A stretch of DNA of 64,000 bases from Pedobacter psychrotolerans (lineage in GTDB: Bacteria; Bacteroidota; Bacteroidia; Sphingobacteriales; Sphingobacteriaceae). The notes below the pieces were generated by a model that saw only the letters and a program-made list of their open reading frames with translations, searched no databases and had not been told where the DNA came from. The translations under genes and the position numbers were made by a program. Of the stretch, positions 8,142-17,752 are shown in pieces. The stretch is from contig NZ_SLWO01000006.1 in the NCBI RefSeq assembly GCF_004340665.1, forward strand, positions 1 to 64,000, written 5' to 3'. Every line of letters begins with the position of its first letter. The first letter of the stretch is position 1.

Positions 8142-9386
8142 TTATAGAGTAGCAAGTTCTTCTGCAAAAACATTTTCTGCAACTTGTTCCTGTTTGTAAA
8201 TCTGCCTGCCGGTATAAGCAATAAATACGCTTGTATCCAGAAGCAGATCACGGTTTTTAATCAGGTTCTCTAACTTAACCGTACCAGTTACATACTTAAA
8301 ACTACTGGCAGCATAGCGCTCACTAATTTCATCAAACTCTAATAGCGTAATCAGGTCTTCATCGGCATAGCGTAGGTAAATTTCAAGCAGAATATTTTCA
8401 GTATGTTTAACTCCATTTTCGGAGTGATATTTTTTATACTCATAACGATAATCGTATCGTAAAGCTGCAATATCAGATAGCACAGCCGCACCAGTGGGGT
8501 GACCACCAGCACCTTTTCCAAAGAAAAATTGTTTATCGGCAAATGCAGCCTGAACAGTTACCGCATTGTATTCATTTTCTACATTATACAGGAAATCATC
8601 TTTTGCTACAAGCTTTGGCAATACATATGTAACGATGTCCTTCTTATTAACTTTACGGGCTGTAGGAACCAGTTTTATTTTGAAATTCTTTTCGCGGGCG
8701 TACTTAATGTCATTAGCGGAAAGGTTTTGAATACCAATATTTAAAATAGCATCCGGATTTACAAATAAACCATAGGCGTGAGCAGTGGCAATAGCAAGTT
8801 TATATTTTGGATCATAACCTCCTACGTCTAAAATTGGATCAGTCTCTGCAAAACCCAGGTCTTGTGCTTCTTTTAAAGCCGCATCATAACTTTGATTTTC
8901 ATTAAAAATCTTGGATAAAATGTAATTTGATGATCCATTAAAGATGCCGCTTAGTGCATGAAAGAGTTCGTTATCATAATACTCCTCCAAATTTCTAATG
9001 ATTGGAATACTTCCACACACAGCACCTTCATAAAGTAAAGAGGTACCATGCTTTTGCTGTAATTCAACCAATTCTTTTAAATGCGTGGCGATCATTTTTT
9101 TATTCGCAGAAACCACATTTTTGCCGTTCTTTAAAGCCGTAGTTACAATCTCATAGGCGGCATCAGCATCATTAATCAGTTCTACAACTGTATTGATTTC
9201 TGAATTGTTCAGAATCTCATTGCGATCTGTCGTAAATAAATGTTTATCAAGCGTACGTTTCTTCTTTGGGTCTTTTATGGCGATTTTTATAATTTCCAAA
9301 TTGAGGTTTTGACTTTGGATAATATCTAATAATCCTTGTCCTACCACTCCAAAACCAAATAAACCGATTTTTAAATTCTTACTCAT
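8142..9386 (-). CDS. hom: Homoserine dehydrogenase
   Basis: Reduces aspartate semialdehyde to homoserine, feeding methionine and threonine synthesis. The Rossmann motif GLFGFGVVGQGLL is at residues 8-20, VSANKKMIA at about 94, and the catalytic region LSGIFNGSSNYIL and ALKEAQDLGFAETDPILDVGGYDPKYKLAIA follow in the usual order. At 414 aa it is a monofunctional enzyme with no fused aspartate kinase. About 80 residues beyond the catalytic part may form a small regulatory domain. It is the last gene of the metY-metX-hom operon, 103 bp after metX, and supplies the substrate used by MetX. Confidence 0.93.
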   Translation of the reverse strand: MSKNLKIGLFGFGVVGQGLLDIIQSQNLNLEIIKIAIKDPKKKRTLDKHLFTTDRNEILNNSEINTVVELINDADAAYEIVTTALKNGKNVVSANKKMIATHLKELVELQQKHGTSLLYEGAVCGSIPIIRNLEEYYDNELFHALSGIFNGSSNYILSKIFNENQSYDAALKEAQDLGFAETDPILDVGGYDPKYKLAIATAHAYGLFVNPDAILNIGIQNLSANDIKYAREKNFKIKLVPTARKVNKKDIVTYVLPKLVAKDDFLYNVENEYNAVTVQAAFADKQFFFGKGAGGHPTGAAVLSDIAALRYDYRYEYKKYHSENGVKHTENILLEIYLRYADEDLITLLEFDEISERYAASSFKYVTGTVKLENLIKNRDLLLDTSVFIAYTGRQIYKQEQVAENVFAEELATL

Positions 9387-9489
9387 GTTCTTATTGTATC
9401 AAGTAGCTGGAATGAAGTATCAAGACTGAACTTTATTATTCGCTACGATTGTTTTATATTTTAAATTATGGCGTTAAGCGTGCTCCGCT

Positions 9490-10548
9490 TTAAGCGGTAT
9501 GTTGTAACTTAATAATTTTCCGATTTCTGCTTTCTTTAATAAATGTTCCGATTATATTGGTCAAGGCATTGGTTTCGATTAGAAAACCATCATGACCATA
9601 TGCTGAATGGATCGCAGCAAACTGTGCATCCTTAATATGGTCTGCAAGGTATTTTTGCTCCGATAACGGAAACAGAAAATCATTTTCAATTCCAATGACC
9701 AAAGTATTCGCTGTAATTAGTTTCAAAGCTTCAGCAATACTCTTTCTATTGCGACCTACATTATGGCTATCCATTGCTTTAGATAAGTAATAATAACTAT
9801 AGGCGTTAAAACGATTGATCAATTTTTCTCCCTGGTAATTTTGATATGAAGAAGCACGGAAATGATCCGTTTTATCATTTACACTTTCTACCTGTGTATT
9901 GCCGTAAGCATTGTAGGTTCTGTAACTTAAAAGGGCAATGCTTCGGGCCGTTTTTAAGCCTTTACTGCCGCCATCAGGGCGATTGGCATAAAAGGTTCTG
10001 TCGGTGGTAATCGCCAATCGCTGACTTTCATTGAAAGCGATTCCCCAGGGCGAATGAACTGCATTTGTAGCTACCAAAATGAGATTTTCAATGCGCGAAG
10101 GTTCGATAATTCCCCATTCTACAGCTTGTTGTCCACCCAAAGAGCCACCAATTAAAAGTTTAATCGAATCTATGCCTAAATGGTTGGCCAGCAACTGATG
10201 TGCAGATACGAAATCGCGAATGGTAAATTGTGGAAAAGACAGATAATAAGGCAAGCCAGTTACTGAATTTGTGCTTAATGGATTAGTGGTGCCATAATTG
10301 GAACCCAAAACATTAGCGCAAATGATATAGTGATCCTCTGGATTAAACAATGCGTTTTCCCCGAACAACCCTTCCCACCATTCGAATACATCTGCATTGG
10401 CCGTTAACGCATGACACACCCAAATCACATTGTCTTTATTGGCATTTAGCTGACCATAAGTTTGATAGGCGATTTGCAGATTGCGAATTTTCTTACCACT
10501 TTCTAATTTAAATTGTTTGGGATAATGATATGTTGATGCTGTGCTCAT
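9490..10548 (-). CDS. metX: Homoserine O-acetyltransferase
   Basis: An alpha/beta-hydrolase-fold enzyme that moves an acyl group, normally acetyl, from acyl-CoA to homoserine. The nucleophile is Ser136 in GGSLGG, the acid is in GIENDFLFP and the histidine in AYGHDGFLIE, completing the triad. NVLGSNYGTT and the 352-residue length fit MetX. It lies 36 bp after metY and before hom, so the operon encodes homoserine synthesis, activation and sulfur incorporation together. Acetyl rather than succinyl donor is inferred from family. Confidence 0.93.
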   Translation of the reverse strand: MSTASTYHYPKQFKLESGKKIRNLQIAYQTYGQLNANKDNVIWVCHALTANADVFEWWEGLFGENALFNPEDHYIICANVLGSNYGTTNPLSTNSVTGLPYYLSFPQFTIRDFVSAHQLLANHLGIDSIKLLIGGSLGGQQAVEWGIIEPSRIENLILVATNAVHSPWGIAFNESQRLAITTDRTFYANRPDGGSKGLKTARSIALLSYRTYNAYGNTQVESVNDKTDHFRASSYQNYQGEKLINRFNAYSYYYLSKAMDSHNVGRNRKSIAEALKLITANTLVIGIENDFLFPLSEQKYLADHIKDAQFAAIHSAYGHDGFLIETNALTNIIGTFIKESRNRKIIKLQHTA

Positions 10549-10584
10549 TATAAAATCGTAATGTCGTAATTAAAAATCGGAGTA

Positions 10585-11958
<1,374 letters not shown>

Positions 11959-12050
11959 TTAGCAAATACCGTAAATCATAGCAGGCGTCGTATCCCGATC
12001 TATCGGGACCTTCCAATTTGAAAAATAAACAAGAGAGGAAGATTTTTAAA

Positions 12051-12089
12051 TTACCGTATGCGACAACACATACGAGTAATGGGCATCAT
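12051..12089 (-). CDS. Cys-Cys leader peptide upstream of metY
   Basis: A 12-codon ORF, MMPITRMCCRIR and stop, starting with two ATG codons. It lies between the SAM aptamer and metY, 134 bases from the metY start. Its two adjacent Cys codons lie in the 8-base loop of a 6-bp hairpin (CGTATG/CATACG, 12055-12060 with 12069-12074), so a ribosome slowed at Cys would sit on this structure. Cys-rich leader peptides acting as cysteine-responsive attenuators are known in other bacteria. Translation and function here are inferred from position and composition. Confidence 0.55.
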   Translation of the reverse strand: MMPITRMCCRIR

Positions 12090-12207
12090 ATCACAGCAAA
12101 TAAAAGAAGTAGCCAAAATTTCTACCTGTTTTAATTTCAGACTTAGGTCGCCTTGCGATTGAAAATTTAAAGTATTCATCAGTTAAAATTTATATCACCA
12201 AATAACA

Positions 12208-12292
12208 CCATGTTATCCGGTCAGGAATTGGCACCTTCTCTTTCTGAGGGTTGCCAGTGGGTCACGGAGCCAGTCTCTCGCCACTTCTTTAT
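12208..12292 (-). promoter_or_regulatory. SAM riboswitch (SAM-I/S-box-like)
   Basis: Read on the minus strand, the segment shows the S-box core: AGTGGCGAGAGACTGGCTC, a TGA in the loop, CCCACTGGCAACC, then AAGGTGCCAATTCC. AGTGG pairs with CCACT (P2), GAG with CTC above it, and ACCCTC with GAGAAGGT (P3). The closing P1 helix is weak or I have misplaced its ends. Location upstream of metY-metX-hom fits SAM feedback on methionine synthesis. No clear terminator follows, so control may act on translation or through a less obvious structure. Confidence 0.85.
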
Positions 12293-12295
12293 AAA

Positions 12296-12314
12296 TCAAT
12301 CTGATTTAGATTGA
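12296..12314 (-). other. Hairpin just upstream of the SAM aptamer
   Basis: Perfect 7-bp inverted repeat TCAATCT-GATTT-AGATTGA directly 5' of the aptamer on the minus strand. It may be part of the riboswitch fold, for example by competing with or extending P1, or an operator. No further evidence. Confidence 0.4.
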
Positions 12315-12440
12315 CTTTTATTTAGTGATCTACCAAATAATATTCCAAATGTCTGAAATAATTTTTGAACAACAAAATTAAATTCTGAATTTTTATAAAA
12401 AAAACCTAATTGAGCCTTTATTCTTAAAACTATTATTCGA

Positions 12441-12473
12441 TTAAATTTATTTAACATTAAAATTTTATGTTTG
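12441..12473 (+). promoter_or_regulatory. Promoter of the secreted-protein gene, with a TTAACA element
   Basis: A full match to the Bacteroidota -7 consensus (TATGTTTG, 12466-12473) lies 19 bp before the ATG. TTAACA at 12451-12456 stands nine bases upstream of it, the same spacing as in the ppk and susC promoters. The second half-site is only a weak TTAAAT at 12441-12446. Confidence 0.55.
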
Positions 12474-12492
12474 TGTAAACCATCTCATCTAT

Positions 12493-13500
12493 ATGAAAAA
12501 CGCTAAAATGATCTGCCTGGCCCTTTCACTCGCCATGGCAAGTATGACTACCGTTAACGCTCAGTTCGGCGGATTAAAAGACAAATTACTAAAAGTTGGA
12601 ACTGCACAGGGCGCTAAAGCCTTAGGTGTAGATAAATTTCTAAAACAACCAGGTGCAATCACGACCAGTTTTGAAGATGTAAACCGTGAGGGAGAAATGA
12701 TGCCAGATTTTAAAGCAACACTCAAAGCACAACCGCTTTATCTTTTACCAAAGAATCCAGAGGGGGGATACTTGCTTTGTGAAGGCCTTTATGAAATGAC
12801 AAACAAAAGCTATTGTTTAATGGCAGGTACCTTTGCACCATCAAAAGGGGATGGTTATATGTTTGCACCAGTGTTGGGATCAAAAGAAGAAGTTGTGATT
12901 GCCATCCTTAAAAGTGCAGAAAAGCATCCTGAGGTAGAACAACATGATATCCAGGCATTGTTATGGACCATTATTGCACGTACCAAATTCGCCAGTTATA
13001 ACGGACAAGTAAAGGTTACTGCATTAAAATTATTAACGCCAAAACAAATTACCATGTTAGAGGGTGGTGCTTTAGGCGTACTTCCTTTTGATGTAATGGA
13101 AAAAGCCAAAGACCAGTTGCCTTCTGGTTTAAAAGCAGTTTTCGAAGCCGAAAATAATATTCGCCAACTCGTTTCCTCAGGAAATTATACTTATGCTGAT
13201 CTGGAACGGTATGCGATTGTTGCTGGTATGGCACCACAAAGAGCAGATGTGCCTAGCGGCATCTGGACTAAGCATCCAGATGGATACTATGTGCGTTATT
13301 TCCCTTCTGGCTATTCCATTACACGCGTTCAGGTCTATGTACCTAAAGAAATAATGGCCAGTGGTAATAAGTTGGTTTATGATGCAGCAGGTGATATTGC
13401 TTGCCCTGCAAATACGGGTTCACAGCGTCTGGCACAAACAAATGAGCCACTAAACGCTAACTATTCTACGAAGTTGGTTACCGTTTGTAATCCGAAGTAG
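12493..13500 (+). CDS. Secreted protein of unknown function
   Basis: A 335-residue protein with a clear Sec signal peptide (basic start, hydrophobic core, cleavage likely after VNA-Q near residue 24). I do not recognise a domain. The mature part begins with GGLKDKLLKVGTAQGAKALG and has an alpha-helical middle with few cysteines. A strand-rich end (WTKHPDGYYVRYFPSGYSITRVQVYVP) resembles small beta-sheet repeats. It stands alone, divergent from metY, with a strong TAnnTTTG promoter. Periplasmic or outer-surface location is inferred. Confidence 0.7.
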   Translation: MKNAKMICLALSLAMASMTTVNAQFGGLKDKLLKVGTAQGAKALGVDKFLKQPGAITTSFEDVNREGEMMPDFKATLKAQPLYLLPKNPEGGYLLCEGLYEMTNKSYCLMAGTFAPSKGDGYMFAPVLGSKEEVVIAILKSAEKHPEVEQHDIQALLWTIIARTKFASYNGQVKVTALKLLTPKQITMLEGGALGVLPFDVMEKAKDQLPSGLKAVFEAENNIRQLVSSGNYTYADLERYAIVAGMAPQRADVPSGIWTKHPDGYYVRYFPSGYSITRVQVYVPKEIMASGNKLVYDAAGDIACPANTGSQRLAQTNEPLNANYSTKLVTVCNPK

Positions 13501-13745
13501 TATTATTCTTTAGCTTTGTTATGTTGAGGAATGAAGAATCTGTTTTATAGATTGCAGATTCTTCGTTCCTTAGAATGACAGTATAATCAGAGTTGCCGCT
13601 TAAGTAAAGGCAACTCGATCAAGTAGTATTATTTTTTAACTTTGTCATTCTGAGGAACGAAGAATCTGTTTCATAGGTGCAGATTCTTCGCTCCTTAGAA
13701 TGACAGTATAATCAGAGTTGCCGCTTAAGTAAACGCAACTCATTC
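13495..13745. repeat. Two tandem copies of a 125-bp hairpin repeat
   Basis: Two near-identical units (13495-13620 and 13621-13745) fill most of the 311-bp gap before the next gene. Each holds a long hairpin with arms AGGAACGAAGAATCTG and CAGATTCTTCGTTCCT or one-base variants, followed by ATGACAG and a GTTGCC...GGCAAC-type inverted pair. The first unit starts in the final codons of the upstream gene. The rest of the gap (13746-13811) shows nothing clear. Confidence 0.8.
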
Positions 13746-13811
13746 AGTTCAAATATTTAGCTTCGCTGAGCACCTAGTGGTTCTCCACTTTAGTCGAAAT
13801 ACTGATATAAA

Positions 13812-14927
13812 TTACCCTAAGGCCTGTTCCAGATCTGCAATAATATCATCAACATGTTCCAGTCCGACTGAAATCCTCAACAAATTTTTAGGCGTTTTAC
13901 TATCCGGACCTTCCACAGAATAACGGTGTTCAATTAAGCTTTCTACACCACCTAAACTTGTTGCCTGTGCAAATAATTTTACTTTATTCACTACCAGTCT
14001 GGTGGCATCAACATCACCCTTAACTAAAAAAGACATCATCCCGCCAAAATCTTTCATTTGCTTTTTCGCAATTTCATGTTGAGGATGGGTTTCCAATCCG
14101 GGATAAAAAACAGCTTCTACATTTGGATGTTTATCCAGAAACTCAGCTACTCTTTTTCCATTTTCACAATGTCCTTTCATGCGATAAGCCAAGGTTTTAA
14201 TACTTCTGCAAAGTAAAAAGCAATCAAATGGAGAAGGCACGGCTCCACCCGTTTGTTGGATATTTTTGATTTTTTCCCAAAGCTCATCTTTTTTAGCTGT
14301 CACTAAAATTCCACCTAATATATCGCTATGGCCACCAAGATACTTTGTGCTGCTATGCATGATCAGATCTGCGCCCAGCAAAATGGGGTTTTGTAAGATA
14401 GGAGAGGCAAAAGTACTGTCGCAAACCAATGTAGCCTGGTTTGCTTTGGCTATTTTAGAAATTTCCTCAATGTCAGTAACCTTTAGTAAAGGATTAGATG
14501 GTGTCTCGATCCAGATTACTTTAGTATTTGGCTTTACAGCTGATTTGATCAGGTTTAAATCAGTTTGATCAACAAAATCAAATTCCAGTGTTTCATGATA
14601 AATGGTAAGCAGCTGCTTTTTAATTCCCCAATACATATCATCTGGAGCGATGATGTGACTACCAGGTTTTAGCGCCTGAAACAAAGCCATGCCACAATAA
14701 TTGCCTGAAGCGAAAGCTGCAGCATCTTCGCCATATTCCAATTTCGCTACAGTATTTTCTAAAGCAGACCTGTTTGGATTACTCACACGGCTGTACATAT
14801 GACCACCAGGATATCCACCGTTTTCATCCCGAAAGAAAGTTGTAGATAAATTTATGGGTGGTGTAACATCACCGGTTGTGTTTTTTACAAGATTAGAGGC
14901 GTGAATAGCAAGGGTTTCGGGTTTCAT
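13812..14927 (-). CDS. Cystathionine gamma-synthase/beta-lyase family PLP enzyme
   Basis: A trans-sulfuration enzyme of 371 aa. The N-terminus has INLSTTFF and YSRVSNPNRSALE, and the PLP lysine is Lys195 in HSSTKYLGGHSD. RISVGLEHVDDIIADLEQAL closes the protein. The family covers cystathionine gamma-synthase, gamma-lyase and beta-lyase, and motifs alone do not separate these activities reliably. It is a single gene, not part of the metY operon 1.9 kb away. It could link cysteine and homocysteine pools beside the direct sulfhydrylation route encoded by metY. Confidence 0.85.
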   Translation of the reverse strand: MKPETLAIHASNLVKNTTGDVTPPINLSTTFFRDENGGYPGGHMYSRVSNPNRSALENTVAKLEYGEDAAAFASGNYCGMALFQALKPGSHIIAPDDMYWGIKKQLLTIYHETLEFDFVDQTDLNLIKSAVKPNTKVIWIETPSNPLLKVTDIEEISKIAKANQATLVCDSTFASPILQNPILLGADLIMHSSTKYLGGHSDILGGILVTAKKDELWEKIKNIQQTGGAVPSPFDCFLLCRSIKTLAYRMKGHCENGKRVAEFLDKHPNVEAVFYPGLETHPQHEIAKKQMKDFGGMMSFLVKGDVDATRLVVNKVKLFAQATSLGGVESLIEHRYSVEGPDSKTPKNLLRISVGLEHVDDIIADLEQALG

Positions 14928-15048
14928 AACGATTCTTTTTAAGGTAGATTAATCTGGTGGCAATTTAATAATTTAGTGTTAAAATAAAATTCAAAATTGT
15001 TTTGGCAAGATTTATGTATCTGTTTTCTCAAAATTAAAAAAAACTAAA

Positions 15049-15543
15049 ATGAAAAGATTATTTATAGCTATTGCGATAGTATGTTCTACTTTGATCATGT
15101 TACAAAGTTGTTCTTCAACTAAAAATGCTACAACAGGTATTAATGGTGGAAGAGGTACAATTACTGGTACATGGGTATTAAACAACGTAACCTTAGAAGG
15201 TCTTCCTGATCAAGCCGTTCAAGGTTTATTTGGTGAAAAATCTTATAAATGTTTCCAAGGCAGTACCTGGAAATTAACCAATAGCGGAAATGGCTCTTAT
15301 ACATTGCCTGCATCAAGTACTTGTGGTTCAGTGATGCAAACCATATTCTGGTCTGCAACGCCTTCAGAAGAAACTTTTCAATTCAAAAAAATATTTGAAG
15401 GTGACAAAGCTAAAAACGTAACTGAAGGTTACCGTTTGGTTTTAACTCAATTATCTAAAGGCAATATGGTGATGAAATCTCCAATCGAGTTTGGTGGCAA
15501 AACAGCAAATATCGTTTTGACGTTTTCACCAGCAGCAAATTAA
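15049..15543 (+). CDS. Lipocalin-like lipoprotein
   Basis: A 164-residue lipoprotein with lipobox LQSC (lipid Cys21). The mature part begins with a Gly-rich linker and then GTWVLNNVTLEG, the first strand of small lipocalin-like domains. Cys residues in YKCFQG and SSTCGS may pair. The end, GKTANIVLTFSP, is a final strand. It is monocistronic, with a strong intrinsic terminator right after it. No precise function is recognised; similar proteins are common envelope lipoproteins in this phylum. Confidence 0.75.
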   Translation: MKRLFIAIAIVCSTLIMLQSCSSTKNATTGINGGRGTITGTWVLNNVTLEGLPDQAVQGLFGEKSYKCFQGSTWKLTNSGNGSYTLPASSTCGSVMQTIFWSATPSEETFQFKKIFEGDKAKNVTEGYRLVLTQLSKGNMVMKSPIEFGGKTANIVLTFSPAAN

Positions 15544-15571
15544 ACATTACCTACGAAAAACATATATTGAG

Positions 15572-15601
15572 AGCACTTCCGAAAGGAGGTGCTTTTTTTT
15601 T
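15572..15601 (+). terminator. Intrinsic terminator
   Basis: AGCACTTCC-GAAA-GGAGGTGCT stem with a GAAA tetraloop and one G-T pair, followed by a run of nine T. Ends the lipocalin-like lipoprotein transcript. Confidence 0.9.
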
Positions 15602-15792
15602 ATTGGTTCAATGGTTCATTAATCATTGGTTATTAGTTGGGCATTAAGTCAAATGTAAATCTTCTTTATTTTTAAATAAAATTTAGGCGTTGAGTTGAAG
15701 TACCTGAGAAATGATTAATGAACTCATAGCTATATCGAACCAATAATGTCCGTTTGTTACAAGAAAATGATTTTCAAATCGCCTCAATATTG

Positions 15793-15800
15793 TATTTTTG
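15793..15800 (+). promoter_or_regulatory. -7 promoter element of the menaquinone genes
   Basis: TATTTTTG matches TAnnTTTG and lies 17 bases before the mqnE ATG, leaving a short leader. No convincing -33 motif is seen. Confidence 0.5.
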
Positions 15801-15817
15801 TCTAAAATAAATCAGGA

Positions 15818-17011
15818 ATGAATACAACTGAACAAGTTGAAAAAATATTAGCTGATACATCATTATCAACTGAATTACAAAACATAGCGTATAAAGTCCT
15901 TCATAAAGAACGTATTACTTTTAATGAAGGTGTTTACCTCTACGAGCACGCAGAATTAGGTTACTTGGGTGTTTTAGCCAATTTTATCAGGGAAGAAAAA
16001 CATGGCGATAAAACCTATTTTAATCGAAATTTCCATTTGGAACCTACTAATCTTTGTGTTTACGATTGTAAATTTTGTTCTTATTCTCGCCTAATTAAAC
16101 AAAAAGAAGAAGGCTGGGCTTTAACGATGCAGCAAATGCTTGATATCGTAAAGAAATACGACCATGAACCTGTAACTGAAGTACACATCGTAGGTGGTGT
16201 TTTACCGCAGTATGATGTCGCGTTCTATTCCGCACTGTTTACTGCAATTAGAGAACACCGTCCAGAATTACATGTAAAAGCCTTAACCCCAGTTGAATAC
16301 CATTATATTTTCAAAAAGGCAAAAATAGATTATGCTACTGGTATGAAATTGATGAAGGATGCAGGCTTACAATCTATGCCAGGCGGTGGAGCCGAGATCT
16401 TCCATCCGGAAATCCGCGAGCAAATTGCCAAAGATAAATGTACCGGAGAGCAATGGTTAGCGATACATGAAGAATGGCATAAGTTAGGCATGAGAAGTAA
16501 TGCCACCATGCTTTATGGTCATATTGAAAAATTTGAGCATCGGGTAGATCACATGGAAAAACTTCGTGAATTGCAAGATAAAACTGGTGGTTTCCAAACT
16601 TTTATTCCATTAAAATTTAGAAATCAAAACAACCAGATGAGCAATGTAGCTGAATCTTCTGTCATTGAGGATTTGAGAAACTATGCCATTGCACGAATTT
16701 ATCTGGATAATTTTGACCATATCAAGGCTTACTGGGCAATGATTAGCAGGGAAACTGCACAATTATCATTAAATTATGGAGTAGATGATATTGATGGTAC
16801 TTTAGATGATACCACTAAAATTTATTCTATGGCTGGAGCCGAAGAGCAAACGCCAGCAATGAGTACCAAAGAACTGGTCAATCTGATTAAACAAGTTGGC
16901 AGAATTGCAATTGAACGTGACACACTCTATAATGTGGTAACCGATTTTGAAAATGTTGTTTTTGAAGAAGAAAAAAAGCCACAATATTATAAGTTGCCCG
17001 TGGTAAATTAA
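15818..17011 (+). CDS. mqnE: Aminofutalosine synthase
   Basis: A radical-SAM enzyme of the futalosine menaquinone pathway that joins the enolpyruvyl product of MqnA with SAM to form aminofutalosine. The [4Fe-4S]/SAM motif is CVYDCKFC (Cys80, Cys84, Cys87) after FNRNFHLEPTN. MPGGGAEIFHPEIREQI and the C-terminal NYGVDDIDGT segment are typical. The 397-residue length fits MqnE better than the related MqnC. With mqnA just downstream it shows that this organism makes menaquinone from chorismate by the futalosine route. Other steps are not in the window. Confidence 0.9.
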   Translation: MNTTEQVEKILADTSLSTELQNIAYKVLHKERITFNEGVYLYEHAELGYLGVLANFIREEKHGDKTYFNRNFHLEPTNLCVYDCKFCSYSRLIKQKEEGWALTMQQMLDIVKKYDHEPVTEVHIVGGVLPQYDVAFYSALFTAIREHRPELHVKALTPVEYHYIFKKAKIDYATGMKLMKDAGLQSMPGGGAEIFHPEIREQIAKDKCTGEQWLAIHEEWHKLGMRSNATMLYGHIEKFEHRVDHMEKLRELQDKTGGFQTFIPLKFRNQNNQMSNVAESSVIEDLRNYAIARIYLDNFDHIKAYWAMISRETAQLSLNYGVDDIDGTLDDTTKIYSMAGAEEQTPAMSTKELVNLIKQVGRIAIERDTLYNVVTDFENVVFEEEKKPQYYKLPVVN

Positions 17012-17091
17012 TTTTGAATGAATGAGTTTTGAATGAGTGAATACTTCACGGACCAAAATTCTATCATTCTAACTCAAAATCCAATCATTAA

Positions 17092-17715
17092 ATGAAGAGT
17101 ATTTATATTATACGCCACGGCGAAACGGAACTGAACAAACAAGGCATAGTACAAGGTAGGGGTATAAATTCTGATCTAAATGATACGGGCAGAGCGCAAG
17201 CTGAAGCTTTCTATCAACGATATAAAGACATTCGTTTTGATAAAGTATATACTTCAGATTTAAAACGTACCTGGCAAACTGTTCAAAAATTTATCGATTC
17301 TGGTTTACCATGGGAAAAACTTTCAGGCCTGGATGAATTGGCCTGGGGCGTTTGGGAAGGTCAGCCGAACAGTGAAAAAGCACGTGAAGCTTTTCGTAAT
17401 ATGTTAGAATCGTGGGAAAATGGTGATTATACTGCCCATTTTGATGGCGGTGAAAGTGTTCAGGATGTATATGAACGTTTAAAGCACCCAATGGAAGTAC
17501 TGTCTACACGTCCTGAAGAAAAAACAGTTTTGCTTTGCATGCATGGACGAGCCATGCGTGTATTTCTCTGCCTATTGCTTGGGAAACCTTTAAGTGAAAT
17601 GACCGAATTTCCTCATCAGAATACAGTTCTATATAAAATGGGTTTTGAAGATGGAAAGTTCTCCGTTCTTGAGTTTAATAGTGCCGTTCATTTGGATGGT
17701 TTAGTGATTGGATAA
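17092..17715 (+). CDS. Histidine phosphatase family protein (phosphoglycerate mutase-like)
   Basis: A 207-residue member of the histidine phosphatase superfamily. The phosphorylated histidine lies in IIRHGETELN (residues 6-15), the second catalytic region is DELAWGVWEGQ, and the late histidine is in LLCMHGRAMR. It lies between mqnE and mqnA, 80 bp after the first and 37 bp before the second, so it is probably transcribed with them. The substrate cannot be read from sequence. Candidates are a phosphorylated intermediate or a general phosphomonoester. No known menaquinone step requires it. Confidence 0.85.
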   Translation: MKSIYIIRHGETELNKQGIVQGRGINSDLNDTGRAQAEAFYQRYKDIRFDKVYTSDLKRTWQTVQKFIDSGLPWEKLSGLDELAWGVWEGQPNSEKAREAFRNMLESWENGDYTAHFDGGESVQDVYERLKHPMEVLSTRPEEKTVLLCMHGRAMRVFLCLLLGKPLSEMTEFPHQNTVLYKMGFEDGKFSVLEFNSAVHLDGLVIG

Positions 17716-17734
17716 TGCGCTAAAGCTTAGCGCA
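17716..17734 (+). other. Hairpin in front of the mqnA TTG start
   Basis: Perfect 8-bp stem TGCGCTAA/TTAGCGCA with a 3-base loop, 18 bases before the proposed mqnA TTG start and directly after the upstream stop codon. No T-run follows, so it is not a normal terminator. It may affect transcript processing or mqnA translation. Confidence 0.5.
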
Positions 17735-17752
17735 AAACATTAAAATAATACC

